Source of the DNA: Halomonas lysinitropha
GTDB taxonomy: Bacteria > Pseudomonadota > Gammaproteobacteria > Pseudomonadales > Halomonadaceae
Direction of reading: 5' to 3'
Assembly (NCBI RefSeq): GCF_902500215.1
Contig: NZ_CABVOU010000027.1
Span: forward strand, 62,001-126,000
Length of the DNA stretch: 64,000 nucleotides
The notes beneath the pieces are model-generated. The model worked only from the letters and a program-made list of their open reading frames with translations. It did no database searches and was not told the origin of the DNA. Below are positions 32,441 to 42,418 of the stretch, piece by piece (positions within the stretch are counted from its first letter, which is position 1; each line of letters begins with the position of its first letter). The translations under genes and the position numbers were made by a program.

Positions 32441-32869
32441 TCAGCCGCGTGGGCAGATCTCGTCGGCCGTAAAGAAGTAGGCAATCTCGCGCTCGGCGGA
32501 CTCCGGGGAGTCGGAGCCATGCACGGCGTTGGCGTCGATGGTCTCGGCGAAATCGGCACGGATGGTGCCCGGCGCCGCTTCCTTGGGGTTGGTGGCGCCC
32601 ATCAGGTCACGGTTCTTGGCCACGGCATCGTCGCCCTCGAGCACCTGCACGACCACAGGGCCTGAGGTCATGAACCCGACCAGGTCCTTGAAGAAGGGGC
32701 GCTCCTTGTGCTCGGCATAGAAGCCGCCGGCCTTGTCGTCGTCGAGCTTGAGCATCTTGGCGGCGACGACCTGAAGGCCGGCCTTCTCGAAGCGCGCGGT
32801 GATCTCACCGATGGCGTTCTTGGCAACGGCGTCGGGCTTGATGATGGACAGGGTGCGCTGATTGGCCAT
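32441..32869 (-). CDS. ndk: nucleoside diphosphate kinase
   Basis: 142 residues, the usual length. It equilibrates nucleoside di- and triphosphates through a phospho-His intermediate. The N-terminal [11 protein letters not shown] and the active-site His in [13 protein letters not shown] are intact. It is preceded by a long (~125-nt) leader with its own promoter and lies between rlmN and iscA, a common gammaproteobacterial position. Confidence 0.97.
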   Translation of the reverse strand: MANQRTLSIIKPDAVAKNAIGEITARFEKAGLQVVAAKMLKLDDDKAGGFYAEHKERPFFKDLVGFMTSGPVVVQVLEGDDAVAKNRDLMGATNPKEAAPGTIRADFAETIDANAVHGSDSPESAEREIAYFFTADEICPRG

Positions 32870-33006
32870 GGGGGCATGTCTCCGGTTGGCGGGATGAAGT
32901 GGCTATGGATAGCGCAGCGCCGCCCTGACTCCGCGTGGGAGAGGACGGCGCGGCGAGTCGAAATGGTGCGGCCGGCGCGGCGACTGCGTGCAACGACTGG
33001 GCGGGG

Positions 33007-33036
33007 AGTATAACGCTCCTGGCTGGCGTTGAACAA
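33007..33036 (-). promoter_or_regulatory. putative ndk promoter
   Basis: On the minus strand TTGTTC (33031-33036) and TATACT (33007-33012) are separated by 18 bp, ending just after the iscA stop. Transcription from here would give ndk a GC-rich untranslated leader of about 125 nt. Confidence 0.55.
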
Positions 33037-33040
33037 TCGT

Positions 33041-33367
33041 TCAGACGCTGAAGCTCTCGCCGCAGCCGCACTCATCCTTGACGTTGGGGTTGTTGAAGCG
33101 GAAGAAGCGGTTAAGCCCCTCCGAGACATAGTCGACTTCGCTGCCATCGAGCATTTCCAGGGCGTCGGGCGCGACGAACACCGTCACGCCGTGTTCCTCG
33201 AAGGTCACATCATCGTTGGCCGCCTCGTCGGCGAAGTCGAGCACGTAGCTATAACCGGAGCAGCCGCTGGGCTTGACCGAGACCCGCAGGCCAAGGCCGT
33301 GGCCTCGCTCGTCGAGCACCCGATGGATCTGCTCGGCAGCGGCAGTGGTGATCGAAAGGTGTGCCAT
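33041..33367 (-). CDS. iscA: A-type iron-sulfur carrier IscA/ErpA-like
   Basis: 108 residues from the ATG at 33367, with AGGAGAGAG upstream. The three cluster-binding cysteines are C36 (SGCSGY), C100 and C102 (ECGCGESF). The protein carries Fe-S clusters to target enzymes. It follows iscS by 25 bp and is in the same direction. iscU, which normally sits between iscS and iscA, is missing. Whether it is closer to IscA or to ErpA/SufA needs a tree. Confidence 0.9.
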   Translation of the reverse strand: MAHLSITTAAAEQIHRVLDERGHGLGLRVSVKPSGCSGYSYVLDFADEAANDDVTFEEHGVTVFVAPDALEMLDGSEVDYVSEGLNRFFRFNNPNVKDECGCGESFSV

Positions 33368-33392
33368 GGTCTCTCTCCTGATCGTGGTAGGG

Positions 33393-34550
33393 TCAGACCG
33401 CCCGGCGACGCAGCCCGTCCAGGGCATGTCGCAGGACATCCAGTGTGCGGTTGATGTCGGCCTCGGTGGTGAAACGGCCGAAGCTGAAGCGTAGCGAGGC
33501 CAGCGCCAGTGGGCGCGGCAGACCGATGCCCTTCAGTACATAAGAGGGCTCGACGCTCGCCGAGTTGCAGGCCGAGCCTGTAGACAGCGCAATGTCGCGG
33601 AGGGCCATCAGCAGCGATTCGCCCTCTACCCCCGTAAAGGCCAGGTTGAGGATGTTGGGGATCGCCACCTCGACCGCGGTGTTGCGGTGGATGCCGTCAA
33701 GATCGTCGAGGCCATCGAGAAAGCGGTCGCGCAGCGCGCTGATGCGTGCCTGATCGGCTTCACCCTCGGTTGCGGCGATGGCGAAGGCCTGGCCCATGCC
33801 GGCGATCTGGTGGGTGGGCAGGGTGCCCGAGCGCATGCCGCGCTCATGGCCACCACCGTGGATCAGTGCTTCCAGCCGCAGTTCGGGGCTGCGCCGCACG
33901 TAGAGGGCGCCGATACCCTTTGGGCCGTAGGCCTTGTGCCCCGAGAGCGACATCAGATCGATGCCCAGGCGGCCGACGTCCAGCGGAATGCGGCCTACGG
34001 CCTGGGCGGCATCCACATGGAAAGTGGCACCGAAGGCATGGGTCACCTCGGCCAGTGCCGCCAGGTCGTGGATGACGCCCAGCTCGTTGTGCACCGCCAT
34101 CAGCGAGACCAGCACGGTGTCGTCCCGCATGGCGTCGCGCAGCTGTTCTGGGGTGACTCGTCCGTCACGGCCCGGCGTCAGCCAGGTCACGTCGAAGCCC
34201 TCGTCCTCCAATGCCTTGGCGGTGTCGACCACCGCCTTGTGCTCGATGAGGGAGGTCACTAGGTGCCGTCCCCTGGCGCGATTGGCCCGCATGAAGCCGG
34301 TCAGTGCCAGGTTGTCGGCCTCGGTGGCGCCGCTGGTCCAGACGATCTCGCGCGGGTCGGCGGCGATCAGGTCGGCGACCTGGCGGCGGGCACTCTCCAC
34401 TGCCTGCTCCGCCTGCCAGCCAAGCATGTGGCTACGCGAGGCGGGGTTGGCGAAGATGCCGTCGAGGGTCAGGTACTGGCTCATGACCTCCGCGACCCTG
34501 GGGTCGACCGGAGTGGTGGCGGCATAATCGAGGTAGATGGGTGCGCTCAT
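33393..34550 (-). CDS. iscS: cysteine desulfurase (IscS/NifS type)
   Basis: 385-residue PLP enzyme that removes sulfur from cysteine. The PLP lysine is in SGHKAYGP (K206), an HVDAAQ strand precedes it, and the sulfur-transfer Cys is C328 in TGSACNSASVEPSYV, as in IscS. The frame is open to 34664 but the family N-terminus (APIYLDYAATTPVDPRV) starts at 34550. At 385 residues it is about 20 shorter than E. coli IscS (404), and the C-terminal tail that docks IscU appears to be absent. Confidence 0.93.
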   Translation of the reverse strand: MSAPIYLDYAATTPVDPRVAEVMSQYLTLDGIFANPASRSHMLGWQAEQAVESARRQVADLIAADPREIVWTSGATEADNLALTGFMRANRARGRHLVTSLIEHKAVVDTAKALEDEGFDVTWLTPGRDGRVTPEQLRDAMRDDTVLVSLMAVHNELGVIHDLAALAEVTHAFGATFHVDAAQAVGRIPLDVGRLGIDLMSLSGHKAYGPKGIGALYVRRSPELRLEALIHGGGHERGMRSGTLPTHQIAGMGQAFAIAATEGEADQARISALRDRFLDGLDDLDGIHRNTAVEVAIPNILNLAFTGVEGESLLMALRDIALSTGSACNSASVEPSYVLKGIGLPRPLALASLRFSFGRFTTEADINRTLDVLRHALDGLRRRAV

Positions 34551-34608
34551 GGGCTCGCTGTTCTGCTGTGGAATCGAGGCTATGGAAAGTCGTGCCAGTA
34601 CCGGCCAT

Positions 34609-35076
34609 TCAGGTGCTGGAGGCCAGAATGCCATCATCCCACCGACCACGCTGGCGGCTGGCAATGGCCTGGATCTCGCCGCGCCCGGCCAGCTGGGCCA
34701 GGGTGACCTCCCGGAGGAAGTCGTGAATGTGCTCGGAGAGCTCGCACCACAGATGATGGGTCAGGCAGGTGTCACCCTGCTGGCAATCCGAGAGGCCGCC
34801 ACAGCGGGTGGTGTCCACGGACTCGTTCACCGCGTCGATGACCTGGGCCACGGTGATGCCCTCCGCTGGCTGGGCCAGCAGGTAGCCGCCACCTGGGCCA
34901 CGCACGCTGTCCACCAGCCGGGCACGCCGTAGCCGGGCAAACAGCTGCTCAAGGTAGGAGAGCGAGATCTCCTGACGCTTCGAGATGTCGGCGAGGCTGA
35001 TGGGGCCGGTATCGGCATTCATGGCCAGGTCGAGCATGGCGGTGACGGCGTAGCGTCCCTTGGTGGTCAGGCGCAT
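34609..35076 (-). CDS. iscR: Rrf2-family Fe-S regulator IscR
   Basis: 155 residues. N-terminal winged helix ([18 protein letters not shown]) and the three cluster cysteines C92, C98 and C104 with H107, at exactly the positions known for E. coli IscR. It senses [2Fe-2S] status and controls isc and related genes. It lies 58 bp before iscS. A good promoter is visible upstream and a long-range inverted repeat flanks it. Confidence 0.95.
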   Translation of the reverse strand: MRLTTKGRYAVTAMLDLAMNADTGPISLADISKRQEISLSYLEQLFARLRRARLVDSVRGPGGGYLLAQPAEGITVAQVIDAVNESVDTTRCGGLSDCQQGDTCLTHHLWCELSEHIHDFLREVTLAQLAGRGEIQAIASRQRGRWDDGILASST

Positions 35077-35096
35077 GAGGAACTCACCTCGGCACC

Positions 35097-35154
35097 GACA
35101 CTCGGGTCGGCAGTCAATGAACGTGACCGGCCATTATGGTAAAGACCGAGTGTC
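35097..35154. repeat. 9-bp inverted repeat in the iscR promoter/leader
   Basis: GACACTCGG (35097-35105) and CCGAGTGTC (35146-35154) are perfect inverted copies 40 bp apart. The distal copy lies in the promoter spacer and the proximal copy in the leader ~20 bp before the iscR start. It does not match the known type 1 IscR consensus. Confidence 0.6.
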
Positions 35155-35162
35155 GCGGTCAA
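35133..35162 (-). promoter_or_regulatory. putative iscR promoter
   Basis: On the minus strand TTGACC (35157-35162, overlapping the cysE stop) is followed after 18 bp by CATAAT (35133-35138). This would drive iscR-iscS-iscA. Its position after cysE indicates that iscR is transcribed independently of cysE. Confidence 0.6.
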
Positions 35163-36043
35163 CCATTGCGCCGCCGAGGAGCAGTGGCAGGTTCCTGGTC
35201 GCTCGCTGGTGCGGCGTCCGCGCTTCGCTCATCCTGCTCTTCCCGGGGTGGGCAGCCGCTGTCCACGTCGTCGAGAATGTCGGCGAAGTCCTCATCGCGC
35301 AGCTCCGGCAGGCGACCGTCACGGTAGCTGGCGTCGACCTTGCGCAGGGTCGTGCACATGCGCTCGATCCGCTCGTCCACGGCGTGCATGTGATCGAGCA
35401 TCGCCTGAATGGAGCGCGCCACGGGGTCGGGCATGTCCTGGCTGACGCCGTAGGCATCGAAGCCGAACTTGCGACGCATCGCCTCGCGGCGCGCGGGATC
35501 CACTTCCAGCTCCTCGGCATGGTCCGGGTCGACGCGCTGCACGACCTTGCCGGGGATGCCGACCACGGTGGCGCCAGCGGGAACCTCCTTGGTGACCACG
35601 GCGTTGGAGCCGATCTTGGCGCCGGCGCCCACGCTGAAGGGGCCGAGGATCTTGGCGCCGGCACCGATGATCACGCCGTCCTCCAGGGTCGGGTGGCGCT
35701 TGCCCTGGTTCCAGCTGGTTCCGCCCAGCGTCACGCCCTGATAGAGGGTGACGTCGTCGCCGACTTCGGCCGTCTCGCCGATCACCACGCCCATGCCGTG
35801 GTCGATGAAGAACCGCCGGCCGATGGTCGCCCCGGGGTGGATCTCGATGCCGGTTAGCCAGCGCGAAAAACTGGAAAGGGTGCGCGCCAGCCACTTGAGG
35901 TTCTTCCGCCACAGCCAGTGGCCGCAGCGATGGAGGAGCAGGGCATGCAGGCCCGGGTAGTTGGTCAGCACTTCCAGGAAATTACGTGCCGCCGGGTCGC
36001 GGGCGAATACGCTGTTGATGTCTTCGCGCAGACGTTCAAGCAT
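35159..36043 (-). CDS. cysE: serine O-acetyltransferase
   Basis: 294-residue left-handed beta-helix acetyltransferase, first committed step of cysteine synthesis. Hexapeptide repeats run from [20 protein letters not shown] through [20 protein letters not shown] to VGIPGKV. Placement beside iscR/iscS is the usual cysE-isc linkage, supplying cysteine as sulfur donor. The C-terminal ~100 residues are longer and more acidic than in E. coli CysE (273 residues); this tail ends [15 protein letters not shown]. Confidence 0.95.
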   Translation of the reverse strand: MLERLREDINSVFARDPAARNFLEVLTNYPGLHALLLHRCGHWLWRKNLKWLARTLSSFSRWLTGIEIHPGATIGRRFFIDHGMGVVIGETAEVGDDVTLYQGVTLGGTSWNQGKRHPTLEDGVIIGAGAKILGPFSVGAGAKIGSNAVVTKEVPAGATVVGIPGKVVQRVDPDHAEELEVDPARREAMRRKFGFDAYGVSQDMPDPVARSIQAMLDHMHAVDERIERMCTTLRKVDASYRDGRLPELRDEDFADILDDVDSGCPPREEQDERSADAAPASDQEPATAPRRRNG

Positions 36044-36125
36044 GCAGCGGTCCTTGAGTGGCAGGGCGATGGGGAGTGGCTTGTATATTGAGGGTGCGGT
36101 GAGCCGGCTTCAAGCCGCGCATGCG

Positions 36126-36872
36126 CTAGTCATGGCGTTCGACCTGCTGCTCGGTGGCGGTGAGAATGCCGCGCAGGATGTTGAGCTCGGTGCGCTCGGG
36201 GCGGGCTCGCAGGGTGAAGCGACGCAGCCGGGCCATCAACTGCTTCGGGGTAGCCGGGTCGTGGAAGCCGATGGTGACCAGGGTGCGCTCCAGGTGCTCG
36301 AAGTAGCGCTCGAGCTCCTGGTGGCTGGCCAGCGCCTGGTCGGCGGGCGTCTCGCTCGGGACGTCCGCGTGTGGCGCTTCCAGCCAGGCCAGTCGGCATT
36401 CGTAGGCCAGCACCTGCACCGCGGCAGCCAGATTCAGGGAGCTGAAGTCGGGGTTGGTGGGGATATTCACATGGGCATGACAGCGCTGCAGCTCCGCATT
36501 GGAAAGGCCACTGTCCTCGCGGCCGAAGACCAGGGCGACGCGCGCCTCGGAGCTGGCCAGCTCCGCTGGCAGCCGCTCGGCCAGGGCGCGAGGGGTGATC
36601 ATCGGCCAGGGCAGGGTCCGTGAGCGAGCGCTGGCCCCGACCACCAGGGTGCAGTCGGTCACCGCCTGCTCCAGGGTCTCCACCGTGCGGGCGTCATGCA
36701 CGATGTGATCGGCCCCCGAAGCGCGGGACACGGTGTCGGCGGTGAGCGGCTCGCAGCGCGGCGCGACCAGGGCCAGGTCGGACAGGCCCATGTTGTGCAT
36801 GGCGCGGGCGGTGCCGCCGATGTTGCCGGGGTGGCTGGTGCCAATCAGGACGATGCGAATGCGCTCGAGCAT
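36126..36872 (-). CDS. trmJ: tRNA (cytidine/uridine-2'-O-)-methyltransferase TrmJ
   Basis: 248 residues from the ATG at 36872, matching the 246 of E. coli TrmJ. SPOUT methyltransferase with GTSHPGNIGGTARAM at the N-terminus, the VFGREDSGLSN knot motif and SLNLAAAVQVLAYE. It methylates ribose 32 of several tRNAs. Its position between cysE and suhB is conserved in gammaproteobacteria. The open frame upstream of 36872 is not conserved. Confidence 0.96.
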   Translation of the reverse strand: MLERIRIVLIGTSHPGNIGGTARAMHNMGLSDLALVAPRCEPLTADTVSRASGADHIVHDARTVETLEQAVTDCTLVVGASARSRTLPWPMITPRALAERLPAELASSEARVALVFGREDSGLSNAELQRCHAHVNIPTNPDFSSLNLAAAVQVLAYECRLAWLEAPHADVPSETPADQALASHQELERYFEHLERTLVTIGFHDPATPKQLMARLRRFTLRARPERTELNILRGILTATEQQVERHD

Positions 36873-37017
36873 GGTGGGGCCTGTAGATCCTGGGTAGAGG
36901 CGGAAGCATTCGATTCTATCATGCCGCCCGAGGGCGTCGCATGGCGTGCTCCGCGTGCTTCTGCTAGGATGCGCGCCGACCCGTTCTTTAACACCACCGA
37001 CTCCCCAAGGCCCGATC

Positions 37018-37812
37018 ATGCATCCGATGGTCCAATTCGCGCTGCGTGCTGCACGTAGCGCCGGCGAACAGTTCCTGCGCATCCGCGAGCGAATCGAGAA
37101 CTCTCATCAGGAGCACAACCTCGATCGCCTGCTCGAGGATGCCGCCCACAATGCCGAGACGCTGATCGTCCGGCAGCTCTCTCGCGGCTACCCCCAGCAT
37201 GGCGTCCAGGGGCGCTTCACGCCTCACCGTGCCGGTGAGGACGAGAGCGCTGACACGCTGTGGAGGATCGAACCCATCCATGGCTACTCCAACCTTAGCG
37301 TGGCCTCTCCAAGCTTCGCGCTGTCAGTGGTCTGTCTCGTCAAGGGCCGTCCGGAACATGCGGTGGTGATCTGTCCCTTCAGCGATGACGAATACCTGGC
37401 CAGCCGCGGGCGCGGCGCCCAGCTCAATGGCAAGCGCCTGCGCGTGTCGAAGAATACTGCCGTGGCCGGTACCCGCATCGCCATGAGCCTGCCCGAGATC
37501 GGGCTGCGCTCGCGCCTTCTTCCCTCCTACCTGACGCTGGTGCAGCAGCTCGGCTCTCAGATCGAGCTGCAGCGTGCCTCCGGCAGCGGACTGCTCGACA
37601 TTGCCGAGCTGGCGGCAGGGCGTGCAGACGCCGCTTTCGTGCTGGGCCTGGAAGAACAGGACCTGCACGTTGGGTCGCTGCTGCTCAAGGAGAGCGGTGC
37701 CCTGATGGGCACGCCCGACGGCCAGCCGAATGTCGACATCGAGGGGCGCCTGATGGCTGCCGGGCCTCGCCTCTACAAGGCCCTGGTGCAGCAGCTCAAG
37801 CCGCACTTTTAA
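37018..37812 (+). CDS. suhB: SuhB-like inositol-monophosphatase-fold protein with degenerate active site
   Basis: 264 residues aligning end to end with SuhB (MHPMVQFALRAARSAGEQ start; GRGAQLNGKRLRVS; AAGRADAAF). The metal-binding site is broken: the loop Glu is replaced (HGVQGRF where E. coli has EES), and DPLDGTTNF has become EPIHGYSNL (Asp84 to E85, Asp87 to H88). Only the late Asp (D215) survives. Phosphatase activity is therefore unlikely. E. coli SuhB also acts with NusA in rRNA antitermination and ribosome maturation, which may be the retained role. A bidirectional terminator follows. Confidence 0.88.
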   Translation: MHPMVQFALRAARSAGEQFLRIRERIENSHQEHNLDRLLEDAAHNAETLIVRQLSRGYPQHGVQGRFTPHRAGEDESADTLWRIEPIHGYSNLSVASPSFALSVVCLVKGRPEHAVVICPFSDDEYLASRGRGAQLNGKRLRVSKNTAVAGTRIAMSLPEIGLRSRLLPSYLTLVQQLGSQIELQRASGSGLLDIAELAAGRADAAFVLGLEEQDLHVGSLLLKESGALMGTPDGQPNVDIEGRLMAAGPRLYKALVQQLKPHF

Positions 37813-37846
37813 GCGCCAAGCGCCGAGCTAAAAGCGCCAAGGTAAG

Positions 37847-37883
37847 GAAAACCCCCATCGGATAGGCTCCGGTGGGGGTTTTC
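37847..37883. terminator. bidirectional rho-independent terminator between suhB and secF
   Basis: AAAACCCCCATCG pairs with CGGTGGGGGTTTT (one G-T position), with a ~9-base loop. A-rich and T-rich flanks on both sides serve both convergent genes. Confidence 0.88.
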
Positions 37884-37921
37884 TGTTTCCACTCAATGAA
37901 GAGTCTGCCGCTTGCCGCTTG

Positions 37922-38845
37922 CTAGGGTAGCTCTTCTTCCTCGGGGTCTTCCTTCTTCGCCGGGATGAGGTCCTCGCGATCCAGCTTCACCGCCAGCAGC
38001 AGGGCCGCGGCCACGTAGATGGACGAGAAGGTCCCCACCACCACGCCGGCGATCAGGGCGATGGAGAAGAAGTGGATCATGTCGCCACCCAGGAAGAAGA
38101 GCGCGAAGAGCACCAGCAGGGTGGTGCCGGAGGTCGCGAGGGTACGCGACAGGGTTAGGTTGATCGCTTCGTTGAAGATCGTCGGCATGTCATCGATGCG
38201 TGACTTGCGGATGGTCTCGCGGATGCGGTCGTAGACCACGATGGTGTCGTTGAGCGAGTAGCCGATGACCGCCAGCAGCGCGGCGAGGACGGTGAGGTCG
38301 AACTCGAACTGGAACAGCGAGAAGATGCCCACAACGATGATCACGTCGTGCAGCAGGGCCAGCAGCGCGCCGATGGCGAACTTGTACTGGAAGCGGGCGG
38401 CCACATAGAGCATCACGATGCCCAATGCCACCAGCAGGCCCATGCCACTCTGGTCGCGCAGCTGATCACCCACCTGGGCGCCGACGAACTCGGCGCGGAT
38501 CAGCTCCACCTCGTTGCCGGCGTCGCGCAGCAGGCTGACGACTTGCTCGCCGACATCGGGGTCGAAGGCCTGCTGGAGCCGGATCAGCACTTCCGTTGAG
38601 GCCCCGAAGGTCTGGACCGAAACGTCACGGAACTCGGCATTCTCGAGGAGCTGGCGAACGGCTTCCAGGGACGGTGCCACGGCATAGCGGACCTCCACCA
38701 GGGTGCCGCCGGTGAAGTCCAGCCCCAGGTTGAGCCCCTGGAACATCAGCGCGGCGATCGACACCAGCAGCATCAGTCCCGAGATCGCGAAGGCGATCCC
38801 GCGCTTGCCCATGAAGTCGAGCTGTCGATTGATGAGGGATTTCAT
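37922..38845 (-). CDS. secF: protein translocase subunit SecF
   Basis: 307 residues from the ATG at 38845, with GAGG upstream; an in-frame GTG at 38857 is an alternative. Six transmembrane helices with the periplasmic P1 domain between TM1 and TM2 (GGTLVEVRYAV) and the conserved VIGYSLNDTIVVYDRIRE. SecF works with SecD to use the ion-motive force for late steps of protein export. Acidic C-terminal tail (KKEDPEEEELP). Confidence 0.96.
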   Translation of the reverse strand: MKSLINRQLDFMGKRGIAFAISGLMLLVSIAALMFQGLNLGLDFTGGTLVEVRYAVAPSLEAVRQLLENAEFRDVSVQTFGASTEVLIRLQQAFDPDVGEQVVSLLRDAGNEVELIRAEFVGAQVGDQLRDQSGMGLLVALGIVMLYVAARFQYKFAIGALLALLHDVIIVVGIFSLFQFEFDLTVLAALLAVIGYSLNDTIVVYDRIRETIRKSRIDDMPTIFNEAINLTLSRTLATSGTTLLVLFALFFLGGDMIHFFSIALIAGVVVGTFSSIYVAAALLLAVKLDREDLIPAKKEDPEEEELP

Positions 38846-38860
38846 CAGATTTGCCACCTC

Positions 38861-40711
38861 TTATATCCAGAGCTTCTTGACCGGCTTGCCGCCGTAGGTC
38901 AGGTTGACCATCGCCCGCGTCACCAGCAGGGCGGTGAACAGCGAGGTGATGATCCCCAGCGAGAGGGTCACTGCGAAGCCCTTGACCGGCCCGGTGCCGA
39001 TGGAGAACAGGATCACCGCCACCAGCAAGGTGGTGATGTTGGCATCGATGATCGACGTGAAGGCGCGCTCGTAGCCGGCCGAAATGGCCTGCTGCACCGA
39101 GAGCCCCGTGCGCAGCTCCTCGCGTATGCGTTCGAAGATCAGCACGTTGGCGTCCACTGCCATGCCCAGCGTCAGCACGATGCCGGCGATGCCGGGCAGG
39201 GTCAGCGTGGCCCCGAGCAGCGACATGGCCGCGATCAGCAGTGTCAAATTGAGGGCCAGGGCGACGTTGGCGAACACCCCGAACACCTTGTAGCGCACCA
39301 GCATGAAGAGCACCACCAGCAGTAGGCCGATCTGCACCGACATCACGCCGCGCTCGATGTTCTCGGCGCCCAGGCTCGGCCCGATGGTGCGCTCCTGCAC
39401 AAAGTAGATCGGTGCGGCCAGCGAGCCGGAACGCAGCAGCAAAGCGAGCTCCGCGGCTTCGGTGGGCGAGTCGAGCCCGGTGATGCGAAAGCTGTTGCCC
39501 AGCGCGCTCTGGATGGTGGCCAGGCTGATGATGCCTCGCTCGGTATAAGGGTCGCGAACGACGACCTCCTCGCCGTCCTGCATTTCCGTGCGATCGCGGG
39601 TCTTGTGTTCGATATAGACCACGGCCATGTTGCGGCCGATATTGGTGCGGGTTGCCCGGTTCATCAGGGTGCCGCCGGTACCATCCAGGTCGATGTTGAC
39701 CTGGGGGCGGCCGTTCTCGTCAAAGCTGTGATTGGCGTTGGAGACACTGTCGCCGGAGATGATCACGTCGCGCATCAGCTCGGCGGTGCGGTCGGGTGAA
39801 TTACGGAACGGGAGCGTCTCGATTTCGTTTTCGGGGGTGTCGGGGCGTGCCTCGAGACGAAACTCGAGGTTGGCGGTCGCACCCACGATGCGCTTGGCTT
39901 CGGTCGTATCCTGCACGCCGGGCAGTTCGACCACGATGCGATCCGGTCCTTGCCGCTGCACCAGGGGTTCGGCCACACCCAGCTCGTTGACCCGGTTGCG
40001 CAGGGTGGTGAGGTTCTGGTTGATGGCGTAATCCTGGAGCTCGTTCACCGCCTGGTCGGTCATGGTCATGACCAGCCGGGCGCCGCGGTCGTCGCCCTCG
40101 CTGGCGTAGTCGAAGTCGGGGAACTCGCGGGCGATCAGGCGGCGAGCCTCGTCACGGTCCTCGGCGTTGGCGAAGGCCATGGAGACGGTACGCTCCTCGA
40201 TCTGGGTATCGCGGTAGCGAATCCGTTCACCGCGTAACTGCTCGCGCATGGCGCTGGCATTGACCTCGAGACGCTGCTCCAGGGCGGCGTCCATGTCGAC
40301 TTCCAGCAGGAAGTGCACGCCGCCGCGCAGGTCGAGGCCAAGGGTCATGGGCGAGGCGGAGAGCGATTGCAGCCAGGCCGGCGTGGATTCGGCCAGGTTC
40401 AGCGCCACCACATACTCGTCGCCCAGCATGTCGCTGATGCGTTCGCGGGCCCGCATCTGGTCGTCGGCATCAGCGAGGCGAATCAATACGCTGCTGGGCT
40501 CTTCCTCCACGGCCTGAATGTCGATGCCGGTTTCAGTGAGAGAGGCGCGAATGCGCTCCAGCTGGCGCCCATCGATGGTGGCGTCGCCCCGCTCACTGCT
40601 GATCTGGACTGCCGGGTCCTCAGGGAAGAGGTTGGGAAGGGAATACACCAGGCCGGCGAGAAGAACGACGAGTATCAGCAGATACTTCCACAAGGGGTAA
40701 CGGTTGAGCAT
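38861..40711 (-). CDS. secD: protein translocase subunit SecD
   Basis: 616 residues from the ATG at 40711, matching the 615 of E. coli. TM1 (~7-25), a large periplasmic P1 domain containing LGLDLRGGVHFLLEVD, and five C-terminal helices with IAGIVLTLGMAVDANVLIFERI. Upstream open frame to 40783 is not conserved. It precedes secF by ~15 bp and follows yajC, the standard yajC-secD-secF order. Confidence 0.97.
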   Translation of the reverse strand: MLNRYPLWKYLLILVVLLAGLVYSLPNLFPEDPAVQISSERGDATIDGRQLERIRASLTETGIDIQAVEEEPSSVLIRLADADDQMRARERISDMLGDEYVVALNLAESTPAWLQSLSASPMTLGLDLRGGVHFLLEVDMDAALEQRLEVNASAMREQLRGERIRYRDTQIEERTVSMAFANAEDRDEARRLIAREFPDFDYASEGDDRGARLVMTMTDQAVNELQDYAINQNLTTLRNRVNELGVAEPLVQRQGPDRIVVELPGVQDTTEAKRIVGATANLEFRLEARPDTPENEIETLPFRNSPDRTAELMRDVIISGDSVSNANHSFDENGRPQVNIDLDGTGGTLMNRATRTNIGRNMAVVYIEHKTRDRTEMQDGEEVVVRDPYTERGIISLATIQSALGNSFRITGLDSPTEAAELALLLRSGSLAAPIYFVQERTIGPSLGAENIERGVMSVQIGLLLVVLFMLVRYKVFGVFANVALALNLTLLIAAMSLLGATLTLPGIAGIVLTLGMAVDANVLIFERIREELRTGLSVQQAISAGYERAFTSIIDANITTLLVAVILFSIGTGPVKGFAVTLSLGIITSLFTALLVTRAMVNLTYGGKPVKKLWI

Positions 40712-40861
40712 GGGAGCCCTGCCCTCAGGTTGCGGACGTTGGAAGCTGACGAAGCGGCCGGTGAATGCAGGAGCCGGTCGCACGGCTCCTGCCTCACCGG
40801 CCGCAGGGCGGCCCCGTCACGACCCGATAAAGGTCACAGCGGGGGCAGTGTGACGCCCGCG

Positions 40862-41197
40862 TCAGATGGACTTGAGCGTGCCCTTGGGCAGGACAGCGGC
40901 CACGGCATTCTTCTGCACGTTGACCTCGGTGCCTTCGGCGATCTCCATGCTCAGGAACTCGCTGTCGTCGCTTACCTTGGTGATGCGCCCCAGCATGCCG
41001 CCGCCGATAACGATCTCGTCACCCTTGGAGAGGTTGCTGATCAGCTGCTTGTGCTGCTTGGCGCGCTTGGCCTGAGGGCGCCACAGCAGGAAGTAGAAGA
41101 TGGCCACGAAGCCGACCAGCATGACGATCTGGGCGATGCCGCCACCGGCAGCACCGGCGTCCTGGGCCATGGCCGGGGAAATAAGGAAGTCCAGCAT
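40862..41197 (-). CDS. yajC: preprotein translocase accessory subunit YajC
   Basis: 111 residues: a hydrophobic segment (~22-42, IAQIVMLVGFVAIFYFLLW), then the conserved RPQAKRAKQHKQL and a cytoplasmic small beta domain. It associates with SecDF. It lies between tgt and secD, 150 bp upstream of the secD start, and reads in the same direction. Confidence 0.95.
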   Translation of the reverse strand: MLDFLISPAMAQDAGAAGGGIAQIVMLVGFVAIFYFLLWRPQAKRAKQHKQLISNLSKGDEIVIGGGMLGRITKVSDDSEFLSMEIAEGTEVNVQKNAVAAVLPKGTLKSI

Positions 41198-41263
41198 TTA
41201 CGACGATCTCCTGAGTAATGAAAGCGGGATGTTCAACGACCGGCCTTGTGGGCCGGCCGTGGG

Positions 41264-42418
<1,155 letters not shown>

